Program-made: the position numbers and the translations under genes
Source: Bacteroidales bacterium
GTDB lineage: Bacteria > Bacteroidota > Bacteroidia > Bacteroidales > JAADJA01
Reading direction: 5' to 3'
DNA: 36,840 nt
Assembly: GCA_020438105.1 (NCBI GenBank)
Contig: JAGQVE010000040.1
Location: 1-36,840, forward strand
Notes under the pieces: generated by a model
Seen by the model: only the letters and a program-made list of their open reading frames with translations
Databases searched by the model: none
What the model was told of the DNA's origin: nothing
Part shown: positions 26,209-34,215 of the stretch, in pieces
Layout of the letters: each line of letters opens with the position of its first letter
How positions within the stretch are numbered: position 1 is the first letter of the stretch

Positions 26209-28083
26209 CTACTCCTGAATCTCCATCCACTCCAAAGTAAGCTCATCAAGCCTTGATTCTACCTCCCCATATTTTGTGGCAGTCTCCGTAAGCGTTTCCG
26301 CATCGGCATTGGGTGCGGAGAGCAAATGGGTAAGCCGGTCCTTTTCCTTTTCAAGTTCGGCGATTTCTTTTTCAAGTTCATCCAGCCGGCGCTGGGCCAT
26401 GTACGAAAGTTTTTTAGGTTTATCACTTTGAGCAGGCATCTCCTTTTTCGTTTTCACAACAGGCTCCTGCGATTTGGCGGCAAGCTGTTTCTCCTTCTCC
26501 CTTTTGATCCGGAACTCGGTGTAGGAGGCATGATAATCTTTGATCTTTCCTCCACCTTCAAACACAAACAGGTGATCGACGATATGATCCAGAAAAGCGC
26601 GGTCGTGGGTGGCGATGAGCAGGCAGCCCGTGTAATTCGACAGGTAATCCTCCAGGATGCTCAACGTTTGAATGTCGAGGTCGTTGGTGGGCTCATCAAA
26701 AATGAGGAAATTGGGATTGTGCACCAGGCTTAGCAGCAGCTGCAACCGCCGCTTTTCGCCCCCGCTCAGGTTGCGGTAAAAATTGTATTGGGTGTTGTGA
26801 TCAAAACCAAAATAAGTAAGGAACTGTGAGGCACTCATGCTGGAGCTCTCGCCGGTGGGGATCACCTCCGCCACCTCCTTCACCATCTCAATCACCTTTT
26901 TATCCTGATCCGGCTCCAGGTAATTTTGCGAAAAATAACCAAACTGAATGGTTTGTCCGGCCACGATGCTCCCCTGCGTGGGTTTAAGCTGCCCGAGGAT
27001 CAGTTTAAAAAAGGTGGATTTCCCGGAGCCGTTAGGACCCACCACACCGATCTTTTCGCCCCGTTTGAAGGTGTGTGTAAAATCCTGCACCGTTTTGATA
27101 TCGCCGAAGCTGTGGTGCAGGTTATTGATCTCGAGGATCTTTTTCCCGAGGCGCCGGGCTTTCACGCTGATCTCCGGCCGCTCTTCTTCCAGTTTTTGTG
27201 CCGCTTTCTGACCAATCACATCAAATGCATCAATCCGTGCCTTGCTTTTGGTGGTGCGCGCCTTAGGCATACGCCGGATCCACTCCAGCTCCTTGCGATA
27301 GAGGTTTCGCGCTTTCAGCACCTCCTGCTCCAGCGCATTTTCCCGCTCCGCCTTTTTCTCAATATAATAATCGTAGGTTCCCTTGTAGTGGAAAATCGTC
27401 TGCCGGTCGATCTCGATGATGCTCTCGCACAGATTATCGAGGAAGTAGCGATCGTGGGTCACCACCAGCATGCTCATTTTTTGCCGCGACAGAAAACCTT
27501 CCATCCATTCGATCATATCAATGTCGAGGTGGTTGGTTGGCTCATCCAGGATCAGAAAGTCCACCTCATCGATGAGCACCCGGGCAAGGGCCACCTTGCG
27601 GCGCTGACCGCCACTCATGTTACCTACAAGCTGCTGAAAATCCTTGATATTGAGTTTGCCCAGCACCTCCTTCACCTTGTGCTCAAAATCCCAGGCCTGC
27701 AACCGGTCCATTTGCTCCAGCGCCCCCTCCACCAGCTGCGTGTAATTGGGCGTTTCCTGCGGAAGCTGCATCACCAGCTCATAGTTTTTCACCGCCTGCA
27801 CATAAGCCGTTTCCGACGAAAGGATGGCATCCAGCACCGAAAGCCCCGGATCAAAAACCGGCATTTGCGAAAGGTAGGCCACCTGCACCTCCTTGTGCCA
27901 GCTCACCTTGCCGCTATCGGCAATATCGAGCCCGGCCAGGATATTGAGCAGCGTGGTTTTGCCACTGCCGTTTTTGGCCAGCAGCGCCACCTTTTGCCCC
28001 TCCTCAATGCCAAAAGTGACCTCCTCAAAAAGCAGCTTCTCACCGTAAGCCTTACTCAGATTTTCAACCGACAGATAATTCAT
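26209..28083 (-). CDS. ABC-F family ATPase, Uup-like
   Basis: 624 residues without membrane spans. ABC domain 1 has Walker A AKNGSGKTT (36-44), signature NMSGGQRRK (155-163) and Walker B FLILDEPTNHLD. Domain 2 has GPNGSGKST (349-357), NLSGGEKRR (438-446) and FLIFDEPTNDLD. The arm/linker between them has the RRMPKARTTKSKARIDAF segment (270-287). The last 95 residues are a Lys-rich linker and a C-terminal coiled coil (QRRLDELEKEIAELEKEKDRL), the ABC_tran_CTD of Uup-type proteins. ABC-F proteins act on the ribosome or on DNA-related processes; Uup affects transposon excision and ribosome quality in E. coli. No sign of a dedicated antibiotic-resistance role. Confidence 0.93.
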   Translation of the reverse strand: MNYLSVENLSKAYGEKLLFEEVTFGIEEGQKVALLAKNGSGKTTLLNILAGLDIADSGKVSWHKEVQVAYLSQMPVFDPGLSVLDAILSSETAYVQAVKNYELVMQLPQETPNYTQLVEGALEQMDRLQAWDFEHKVKEVLGKLNIKDFQQLVGNMSGGQRRKVALARVLIDEVDFLILDEPTNHLDIDMIEWMEGFLSRQKMSMLVVTHDRYFLDNLCESIIEIDRQTIFHYKGTYDYYIEKKAERENALEQEVLKARNLYRKELEWIRRMPKARTTKSKARIDAFDVIGQKAAQKLEEERPEISVKARRLGKKILEINNLHHSFGDIKTVQDFTHTFKRGEKIGVVGPNGSGKSTFFKLILGQLKPTQGSIVAGQTIQFGYFSQNYLEPDQDKKVIEMVKEVAEVIPTGESSSMSASQFLTYFGFDHNTQYNFYRNLSGGEKRRLQLLLSLVHNPNFLIFDEPTNDLDIQTLSILEDYLSNYTGCLLIATHDRAFLDHIVDHLFVFEGGGKIKDYHASYTEFRIKREKEKQLAAKSQEPVVKTKKEMPAQSDKPKKLSYMAQRRLDELEKEIAELEKEKDRLTHLLSAPNADAETLTETATKYGEVESRLDELTLEWMEIQE

Positions 28084-28091
28084 AACAGGCG

Positions 28092-28099
28092 CAAAGGTA
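28092..28099 (-). promoter_or_regulatory. -7 element of the ABC-F gene
   Basis: Minus-strand TACCTTTG is an exact TAnnTTTG only eight bases before the ATG, so the transcript would be almost leaderless. No clear -33 box. Confidence 0.5.
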
Positions 28100-28257
28100 G
28101 GGGTTTTGGGTAATGGGGGTGAGGAAAAGATATTTTAATTAAATTAGCATCGGAATAAATTAAAATGTTACCCAACTGGTTCGAGTCATTAAGCAAGGGC
28201 TTAGCTATGGCGAGATTCGGATCATTGATTGACTATTCAGTTCATTAAGACAAAGAC

Positions 28258-30363
28258 ATGAAAAAAACAAAAAATCCAAAGTTTCAGACACTAAACAGAG
28301 CCTGGTTAGCTTTATGCCCACATAGAAAAGATTCTCTTCTGCTAAAACTTATCTTATTTACATGTTTATTCCTACTTATCCAAATTGATACCATTGCGCA
28401 ACCCTGCCTCCCAGAGGGGATTACCTTTACATTGCAGGAAGAAATTGACAGCTTTTCGGTGAATTACCCGGGGTGCTCGGTTATTGAAGGAAGTGTTCAT
28501 ATCGTAGGTGAGGATATTCAAAGTCTTGATGGATTATGGGTGTTGGATGAGATTGGCGGAGACCTGGTGATCGGTGAAGCTGATTCAACCGGCACATCCA
28601 TTACTGATCTTTTTGGGCTCAATTATCTTACGGCCATCGGAGGTGATTTTATCATTCAAAACAATCCCCTGTTGGAAAATTTAATTGGGATCAGCAACCT
28701 GGTACTTGATTCGTTGAACAGTTTAACCATTATCAATAATCCCGAATTGTCGCTTTGTGATGTGCATGCCATATGTAATTTCCTTGCACTGCCTGCTCCG
28801 CAGGTGAACATTCACGACAATGGTCCCGATTGTGAGAACCCCGAAGCAGTTCAACTGGATTGTGAAAATAACTGTCTTCCTCAAGGTATTTATTTTGGCA
28901 CCCAGTATGAAATCGATATGTTTAAGGCTAACCATCCTGGCTGTACTGAAATTGAGGGGTTTGTAACTATTGAAGGAGATAATATCTCATCTCTTCTGGG
29001 ACTGAACGATATAACTACAATACAAAGCCGATTGCTAATTGGCAGGCTCTATCCGACTACAACAAATATTAACTTGATTGACCTGAATGGATTGGAAAAT
29101 CTGACTTTTATCGGAGGATTCCTGGCTATAAACTGGAATACCAGCCTGGTAAGCTGCAGTGGCCTTAATAACCTTAAACACGTAGGTGATTATCTTTCAT
29201 TTTGGGGTAATGGAAGTTTGATCAATTTAGCAGGTTTTGAAAATCTTGAAATGGTAGATGGTGGTATAAATATTCATACAAATTATGAATTGGAAGATTT
29301 ATCCGGCCTCAATTCCCTTAGCTACATCGGAGAGGGTTTAGGCATTCAATATAATTATAACCTGCATAATTTAAATGGTATCAACCCAACTGGTTCTGTT
29401 GTAATGGCTGAAAATATGATAATAAGTCAAAATCCAGTTTTAACAGACATTTATGGATTACAGAATTTTGAGTTCAGCTCGGGAGCTCACCTTGTGATCA
29501 ATGCAAATGGGGCGCTATCCTCCTGTGATGCACTGAGCATTTGTGAATTTATGGTAAATTCAACGGGCACTATACAAATCAGTGGCAATGCTTTCGGTTG
29601 CAATAATAATGGGCAGGTTCTTTATAATTGTCAAGCCTGCCTTCCCAATGGCATAACCCTTAGCACACAAGAACAAATTGATAATTTTCAGGTGACTTAT
29701 GAGGGCTGCAAGATTATTCAGGGCCCCTTGATTATCTCAGGCGGAGATGATATTACGAACTTAAATGGTTTGAATGTTTTGGAAAGAGTTGAAGAGGGTC
29801 TTTATATTTATGATAATATCAATCTGGAAGACTTAAGCGGATTAGATAACATTTCGTCCATCGGGTCCGAATTGGTAATCCACAATAATGAAGTACTAGA
29901 TAAAATTAGTGCATTGAGCAATATTGACCCTGAATCAATTGAATACTTAGAAATTACAAGTAATCCGCTTTTATCCAATTGTGCCATTCAAAGTATTTGT
30001 GGATTTGTAGTTTCCCTTAATGTAAACGCGGATATAAATTACAATGCAGCTGGATGTAATACAATTTATGAGGTTCATAATGCATGCTGGACGGCCACTG
30101 CGGAAAATAATGCCGGCCAATTTTGTAAAATATTTCCAAATCCAACCGCAGATTGGATAATCATTGAAACAGCAACCACCAGTTCAACATTTGATTTTAT
30201 TATCCAGAATGTTATCGGGCAGGTAGAAATTCATAAATCAAACATCTCCTCACCAACTCATGCAATTGATCTTTCAGAGTTGACTGATGGTGTTTATTTC
30301 TATACGGTAATGGAAAATGATATAACTGTAGGAAAAGGTAAAATCATAAAAAATAAATTTTAA
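28258..30363 (+). CDS. Large secreted protein with three L-domain-like repeats and a T9SS sorting domain
   Basis: 701 residues. A hydrophobic signal (about 27-47) lies behind an unusually long polar N-region. Three repeats begin CLPEGITF (50), CLPQGIYF (206) and CLPNGITL (461), each followed by an EIDxF...PGCxxIEG block, a ladder of xxLxGLxxLxxIGGxLxI turns, and a closing CxxxSICxF...GCN pattern. This is the layout of receptor-L-domain/leucine-rich proteins. The middle repeat is about 100 residues longer, with two extra ladder turns. The last 80 residues (IFPNPTADWIII to the end) are a type-A T9SS C-terminal domain, so the protein is exported across the outer membrane and may be anchored to the surface. 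Adhesion or ligand binding is the likely role. N-terminal residues 1-26 might not be translated if another start is used. Confidence 0.88.
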   Translation: MKKTKNPKFQTLNRAWLALCPHRKDSLLLKLILFTCLFLLIQIDTIAQPCLPEGITFTLQEEIDSFSVNYPGCSVIEGSVHIVGEDIQSLDGLWVLDEIGGDLVIGEADSTGTSITDLFGLNYLTAIGGDFIIQNNPLLENLIGISNLVLDSLNSLTIINNPELSLCDVHAICNFLALPAPQVNIHDNGPDCENPEAVQLDCENNCLPQGIYFGTQYEIDMFKANHPGCTEIEGFVTIEGDNISSLLGLNDITTIQSRLLIGRLYPTTTNINLIDLNGLENLTFIGGFLAINWNTSLVSCSGLNNLKHVGDYLSFWGNGSLINLAGFENLEMVDGGINIHTNYELEDLSGLNSLSYIGEGLGIQYNYNLHNLNGINPTGSVVMAENMIISQNPVLTDIYGLQNFEFSSGAHLVINANGALSSCDALSICEFMVNSTGTIQISGNAFGCNNNGQVLYNCQACLPNGITLSTQEQIDNFQVTYEGCKIIQGPLIISGGDDITNLNGLNVLERVEEGLYIYDNINLEDLSGLDNISSIGSELVIHNNEVLDKISALSNIDPESIEYLEITSNPLLSNCAIQSICGFVVSLNVNADINYNAAGCNTIYEVHNACWTATAENNAGQFCKIFPNPTADWIIIETATTSSTFDFIIQNVIGQVEIHKSNISSPTHAIDLSELTDGVYFYTVMENDITVGKGKIIKNKF

Positions 30364-30380
30364 AAATTACTGCACTGACC

Positions 30381-30411
30381 CCCTCCTCCGCGTAGTCTCC
30401 CGACTACGCGG
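30381..30411 (+). repeat. GC-rich hairpin after the L-domain gene, copy 1 of a 22-base direct repeat
   Basis: CCGCGTAGTC (30388-30397), loop TCCC, GACTACGCGG (30402-30411): a perfect 10-base-pair hairpin 25 bases after the stop codon, preceded by CCCTCCT. The first 22 bases of this block recur at 30529-30550. A few A residues follow and not T, so it is not a standard terminator, though it could protect the 3' end or stop transcription. Confidence 0.8.
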
Positions 30412-30528
30412 CATGAAAAAATGATTACCTGATCAATAACCATATTCCAGAGTGACTGTAGCCATCTCACACAACAAAAACAAGCCGACAGAAATCACAA
30501 AACCTTAATTAAATCTATAATGGGAATT

Positions 30529-30550
30529 CCCTCCTCCGCGTAGTCTCCCG
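30529..30550 (+). repeat. Partial copy 2 of the 22-base repeat
   Basis: Identical for 22 bases to 30381-30402 (CCCTCCTCCGCG...CTCCCG) but lacks the second hairpin arm and continues GCTTTACAGA. It is probably a truncated element. Confidence 0.75.
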
Positions 30551-30686
30551 GCTTTACAGATGGGTTATACGACATATAACTTTCATCAGCACGTAAATGC
30601 AGCTCATTTTGCATCCAGCTTCCGGCTCAAATTTTTCAAGAAATCCCTCTTTAATTAAGATCACCCAACTTAAAGATTTGCATACT

Positions 30687-30700
30687 AATACCTGAGTATT
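30687..30700 (+). promoter_or_regulatory. Palindromic operator-like site before the lipoprotein promoter
   Basis: AATAC-CTGA-GTATT is a perfect dyad with 5-base arms, 36 bases upstream of the -7 element at 30737. Its position suits an activator site. It occurs once in the window as far as I can see. Confidence 0.35.
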
Positions 30701-30736
30701 TTTAATTTCATGTATTAATTTATTCCAACAGAAATG

Positions 30737-30744
30737 TATATTTG
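30737..30744 (+). promoter_or_regulatory. -7 element of the first lipoprotein gene
   Basis: TATATTTG is an exact TAnnTTTG. It overlaps the upstream ATG at 30734, which supports the ATG at 30800 as the true start. Confidence 0.5.
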
Positions 30745-30799
30745 TTTGACTTTTGGGGAATCCCTGCAAAACGATTACTTTTTCATAAAAAAATACAGA

Positions 30800-31255
30800 A
30801 TGAATACAATGAGGTTTATTTACACAGCAGTTATACTTTCAATAATAATCGCCATTAGCAGCTGTGCGAAAAAAGACAGTACCAACCCCGACGATAACAA
30901 TGATACCGGTATAAATCCGCAGATCACAGGATATGTAATAAGTTCAGGTACCCCCACCCAGAAATCGTCTGTCGGGATCAGCATAGTGGACATCAATAAT
31001 CAGGGCCTCGGCATTACAGGCGCTTCCATTCAGGTAAATGGGTTGGAGGTAAACGATGTTGGGGAAGGTTCATACAGCCTGTTGATCACCGACAATCCGG
31101 TATCAGAAGGAACAGAAGTAAACATCGTAGTTAAGATTGAAAACAAAACCTATGAGGCTTCCGGGATTATGCCTGCCACAGGTGAACAAATAAACATTAT
31201 GTTTTCAGGAGGAGCATATAGCGAATCCATGGTTAATCTGGCAAATAATGAATGA
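30800..31255 (+). CDS. Small lipoprotein with beta-sandwich-like domain
   Basis: 151 residues from the ATG at 30800; the frame is open from 30734, but that region is the promoter. The signal (MNTMRFIYTAVILSIIIAISSC) ends in a lipobox with the lipidated Cys at about residue 22. An Asp/Asn-rich linker (DSTNPDDNNDTG) follows, then a domain of about 105 residues with VGISIVDINNQGLGITGASIQVNG and YEASGIMPATGEQINIMF. This is the pattern of carboxypeptidase-regulatory or Ig-like beta-sandwich domains used in surface proteins. The function is unknown. No partner gene is fixed by overlap; the L-domain gene lies 436 bases upstream. Confidence 0.8.
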   Translation: MNTMRFIYTAVILSIIIAISSCAKKDSTNPDDNNDTGINPQITGYVISSGTPTQKSSVGISIVDINNQGLGITGASIQVNGLEVNDVGEGSYSLLITDNPVSEGTEVNIVVKIENKTYEASGIMPATGEQINIMFSGGAYSESMVNLANNE

Positions 31256-31563
31256 GAAAAGGATCGTTCCCGGCAGATGAAATACATTGATCTTTTTCTG
31301 CCCTTCTCCAAGAAATCCTCATTTTCCCGGTCAGTTTTAAAAAAACCTGCGGGTTCCTGAATGTTGCATAGTTTATTATCTTCATCTCGTTGACATCAAC
31401 ATATTCCCTATTTTTATCGACAAAGCCAACGTTAATTATTGTCATCCAGCAATACTAACATTAATACAATAAAATAAAATGCTAATTGTAAATTTCAATC
31501 CATCAAAATCTGTTATTTTTGGAAAAACAACTGCTACTAAAATTTAAAATTCTTTAAGAAGCT
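31256..31563. other. Intergenic stretch between the two lipoprotein genes
   Basis: 308 bases without a convincing gene. The only recognised element is the -7 box at 31514-31521. Confidence 0.5.
31514..31521 (+). promoter_or_regulatory. -7 element of the second lipoprotein gene
   Basis: TATTTTTG matches TAnnTTTG, 42 bases before the ATG. ATTG at 31485-31488 is the nearest -33 candidate, with a spacer of 25. Confidence 0.45.
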
Positions 31564-32058
31564 ATGAAGAGAACAATCTACTTATTAGTGATCGGATTTT
31601 TACTTACTAACTGCACCCACCGGATAAAGAGGGTCGGGTATGATGCAAAAAAAGACTATTACCAATTTTGTGATGTTGTAATCAATAACAACATACTTAT
31701 TAATGATTCAATATTTGTGAAAGTGGGGTCGATCACACTAGGAGAATCAGGGTTTTCAACCAGATGTAATGAATCGGATGCAATTCGTATTCTTCGTGGA
31801 GAAGCCTGTACTGTGAACGCTGACCTGATTGTTATCACAGATGAAAAACGACCCGACGTGGTTAGTTCCTGCTATCGATGCAAGGCTGATTTTTATCAGT
31901 TCAAAAGCGAGGACCTGGCTTACACAATCAAGGATGATCAGCAATATGAAATCCAGAATACACAGAGCAGAGTCCAAAAGGATAGGTCTACAAATGCAAC
32001 AATAATTGCTGCCGGATTTGCAATTGGATTTATTATTGGGCTACTAATGTTCCAGTGA
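31564..32058 (+). CDS. Cys-rich lipoprotein with C-terminal membrane helix, unnamed family
   Basis: 164 residues. A lipobox ending LLTNC puts the lipidated Cys at 17. The mature part has five more Cys (36, 68, 82, 103, 106), arranged in GFSTRCNES, GEACTVNADLIVITD and SSCYRCKADFY; disulfides or metal binding are possible. A helix of 18 hydrophobic, Gly-rich residues (ATIIAAGFAIGFIIGLLMF, about 145-163) ends the chain. A protein with both a lipid anchor and a C-terminal span is uncommon. The middle block (PD..SSCYR..A) is reminiscent of short Bacteroidota proteins without assigned function; I do not recognise a named family. Confidence 0.75.
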   Translation: MKRTIYLLVIGFLLTNCTHRIKRVGYDAKKDYYQFCDVVINNNILINDSIFVKVGSITLGESGFSTRCNESDAIRILRGEACTVNADLIVITDEKRPDVVSSCYRCKADFYQFKSEDLAYTIKDDQQYEIQNTQSRVQKDRSTNATIIAAGFAIGFIIGLLMFQ

Positions 32059-32259
32059 TTTCTTAGTTAAACATACAACCCATAATTCAAATTCGTAGAC
32101 AGGTCTCAATTTCTCCAATTTTTGAGTCATTAAAGCAAACAGCCGTTCCACTCTACTTGTTTGAAGATCAAACATCCTGAACACTTATCAAACTTCTCCC
32201 CTTTCCCCAAAACCATTTCCCCAAAAAACCATATAAGTACTCAATTCATAAAACATGCA

Positions 32260-32267
32260 TAAATTTG
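32260..32267 (+). promoter_or_regulatory. -7 element of the DUF1289 gene
   Basis: TAAATTTG matches TAnnTTTG, 50 bases before the ATG. The rest of the 259-base gap (32059-32317) shows nothing recognisable. Confidence 0.45.
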
Positions 32268-32317
32268 CAGTTTTTCAAGCAACATTAATTTTACAGCTAC
32301 AATAACGAACTACCATA

Positions 32318-32521
32318 ATGAGAGATAAAATAAAAAGCCCCTGTATCCAGGTTTGTAAATACGATAGCGACGACATTTGTATGGGCTGCCACCGCTCCAT
32401 GGAGGAGATCACCGGCTGGCTGTTCATGAGCGACGATAAAAAACAGGAAATCATGGAAAGGGTTGAAATACGCAGATCAACGGTAAAAACCGAACAAAAT
32501 AACTACGATCATTACGTGTAA
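32318..32521 (+). CDS. DUF1289 small cysteine protein
   Basis: 67 residues. The family motif SPCIQVC...CMGCHRSMEEITGW is present, with Cys at 9, 13, 21 and 24 (C-x3-C-x7-C-x2-C), suited to bind Zn or an Fe-S cluster. It usually occurs as a short stand-alone protein of unknown role. The last 15 residues are polar. It lies 79 bases before the ZIP transporter gene on the same strand, so a metal-related link is conceivable but unproven. Confidence 0.9.
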   Translation: MRDKIKSPCIQVCKYDSDDICMGCHRSMEEITGWLFMSDDKKQEIMERVEIRRSTVKTEQNNYDHYV

Positions 32522-32600
32522 ATAAGCAACGTAAATCCCGCCAACACTTTAATCAGAATGAAACGCAGCACCAATTTTAAAACTACCGCATCCGGCGCCT

Positions 32601-33416
32601 ATGGAGTATGATTTCACAACGTTGATGGTCGCCTTCGGCCTTACCCTTTTCGCCGGACTGAGCACCGGTATCGGGAGCGCCATTGCGTTTTTCGCCAGGC
32701 AAACCAACACAAAATTTTTATCCGTTTCGCTGGGCTTCAGCGCCGGGGTGATGATCTATGTTTCATTTGTGGAGATCATCGTTAAAGCACGCGTGGAGCT
32801 GATCAACGAGTTGGGAGTTCGGGGTGGTCACTGGGCTACTGTAGCCGCCTTTTTCGGGGGCATCCTGTTCATCGCCATCATCGACAAGCTGGTTCCGTCG
32901 GCTGAAAACCCGCACGAGATAAGGATGGTGGAAGAGATGGAAAATGACCCGGCCCACAAAAATCGCAAGCTGATGCGCATGGGCACCTTCACCGCGCTTG
33001 CCATCGCCATCCACAACTTCCCGGAAGGACTGGCCACCTTTACCGCTGCATTGACTGAGCCAAGCCTGGGGATCGCCATTGCTGTGGCCATTGCCATTCA
33101 CAACATCCCCGAGGGGATCGCCGTTTCGGTGCCCGTTTATTACGCCACCGGAAATCGCAAAAAAGCATTTACACTTTCGTTTTTGTCGGGGCTGGCCGAA
33201 CCCGTGGGAGCCCTGATTGGTTATCTTATTTTAATGCCATTTTTGAGCCCCGTGGTTTTTGGGGTAGTATTTGCAGGTGTAGCTGGAATTATGGTGTTCA
33301 TTTCTCTGGATGAGCTGCTGCCATCGGCACGGGAGTATGGCGAGCACCACCTCGCAGTGTACGGACTGATGGCCGGCATGGTGGTTATGGCTATTAGCTT
33401 ACTTTTGTTTATCTAA
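32601..33416 (+). CDS. zupT: ZIP-family metal transporter, ZupT type
   Basis: Imports Zn2+ and other divalent metals through the inner membrane. 271 residues and eight spans. The two metal-site motifs of spans 4 and 5 are both present: HNFPEG (138-143) and HNIPEG (167-172); a Glu in SGLAEPVGA follows. The cytoplasmic loop between spans 3 and 4 (about 98-127) is short and charged but not His-rich. The length matches E. coli ZupT (257). The outer-membrane gene follows by ten bases, so the two are probably co-transcribed. Confidence 0.93.
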   Translation: MEYDFTTLMVAFGLTLFAGLSTGIGSAIAFFARQTNTKFLSVSLGFSAGVMIYVSFVEIIVKARVELINELGVRGGHWATVAAFFGGILFIAIIDKLVPSAENPHEIRMVEEMENDPAHKNRKLMRMGTFTALAIAIHNFPEGLATFTAALTEPSLGIAIAVAIAIHNIPEGIAVSVPVYYATGNRKKAFTLSFLSGLAEPVGALIGYLILMPFLSPVVFGVVFAGVAGIMVFISLDELLPSAREYGEHHLAVYGLMAGMVVMAISLLLFI

Positions 33417-33426
33417 AATCAACTGA

Positions 33427-34215
33427 ATGAAGAAATTTACCGGAATACTCATCTCACTTCTATTGCCCTTCCTACAAGGATTTACCCAATCCGACAGCAT
33501 CCCGCCCATCAGCACCGACCGCCCCACGCAAAGTTCTTCGCCTTATTTTGTTCCCAAAGGTGCTTTCCAATTGGAAACCGGCTTCATATACACCGATCGT
33601 ACTGATGATTATGATGAGCGGCAAATGCTGAGCATCGCCAACAGCAACCTGCGTTATGGCATTTTTGAAAATTTTGAAGTGAGCGTAATGGGCTCTTACG
33701 AATCGATGACCATCATCCCGAAGGATGACGCCAACGACACCACCGTTTCAGGCATGGGAGGCGTATCGGCAGGTTTTAAAACTTTTGTTTGTAAAGAGAA
33801 AGGGATCAGGCCTGAGATCGCCATCGTGGGTGTGATTTCGTTCAGGCACCTCGGCAATGAAAACTTTGCCCCCACCTTTTCCTATCCACTGGGCAAACTG
33901 GTAGCAATGCACAACCTCAGCAAACGAATGCAACTCGGTTATAACATCGGCTTTTCATACAACGGAGAGGATGCCGATGGTTTTTTTGTTTACTCCGGTT
34001 ACCTCGGCTATTACATCACAAAAAGATTATGGTCCTTTGCAGAAGCCTATGGCAAATTTGACCATGGCAACTTCCCCAAGCACCGGGTTGATTTGGGATT
34101 TACCTACATGCTTAGCCGAAATTTTCAACTTGACATTTCAGCCGGTAAAGGTATTTCCTCCCTCGTTTCGCGTGCTTTTGTGAGTGCGGGACTAAGCTGG
34201 CGAATTCCACGCTAG
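33427..34215 (+). CDS. Outer-membrane beta-barrel-like protein, MetA-pathway-of-phenol-degradation family
   Basis: 262 residues. Signal peptide (about 1-20, cut near GFTQ), then the block ISTDRPTQSSSPYFVPKGAFQLETGF typical of this outer-membrane family (PF13557). Alternating strands follow to a C-terminal SRAFVSAGLSWRIPR; the final residue is not aromatic, yet Trp257 is near the end. The family name is historical; members are thought to be transport channels. Here it follows zupT by ten bases, which suggests an outer-membrane step of metal uptake. The stop codon abuts that of the convergent adaptor gene, leaving no base between them. Confidence 0.82.
   Translation: MKKFTGILISLLLPFLQGFTQSDSIPPISTDRPTQSSSPYFVPKGAFQLETGFIYTDRTDDYDERQMLSIANSNLRYGIFENFEVSVMGSYESMTIIPKDDANDTTVSGMGGVSAGFKTFVCKEKGIRPEIAIVGVISFRHLGNENFAPTFSYPLGKLVAMHNLSKRMQLGYNIGFSYNGEDADGFFVYSGYLGYYITKRLWSFAEAYGKFDHGNFPKHRVDLGFTYMLSRNFQLDISAGKGISSLVSRAFVSAGLSWRIPR

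Larger units (their letters stand above)
30364..30686. other. Intergenic stretch with hairpin and partial direct repeat
   Basis: Gap between the L-domain gene and the lipoprotein gene. It holds the two repeat copies described separately, and no coding frame of quality was found; a minus-strand frame at 30554-30769 lacks any protein-like feature. Confidence 0.6.

Noticed and set aside
26926..28113. 395-residue plus-strand frame
   Set aside because: It is antisense to the well-supported ABC-F gene; the His/Leu/Arg-rich translation is the shadow of a GC-rich coding strand.
28178..28187. GGTTCGAGTC, a tRNA T-arm-like word
   Set aside because: The flanking bases do not pair into a T-stem and no acceptor, D or anticodon arm is found.
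30554..30769. 71-residue minus-strand frame
   Set aside because: It overlaps promoter elements of the lipoprotein gene and shows no recognisable protein features.
30734..30799. Upstream ATG for the first lipoprotein
   Set aside because: It overlaps the -7 box and would put 22 extra residues before an otherwise normal lipoprotein signal.
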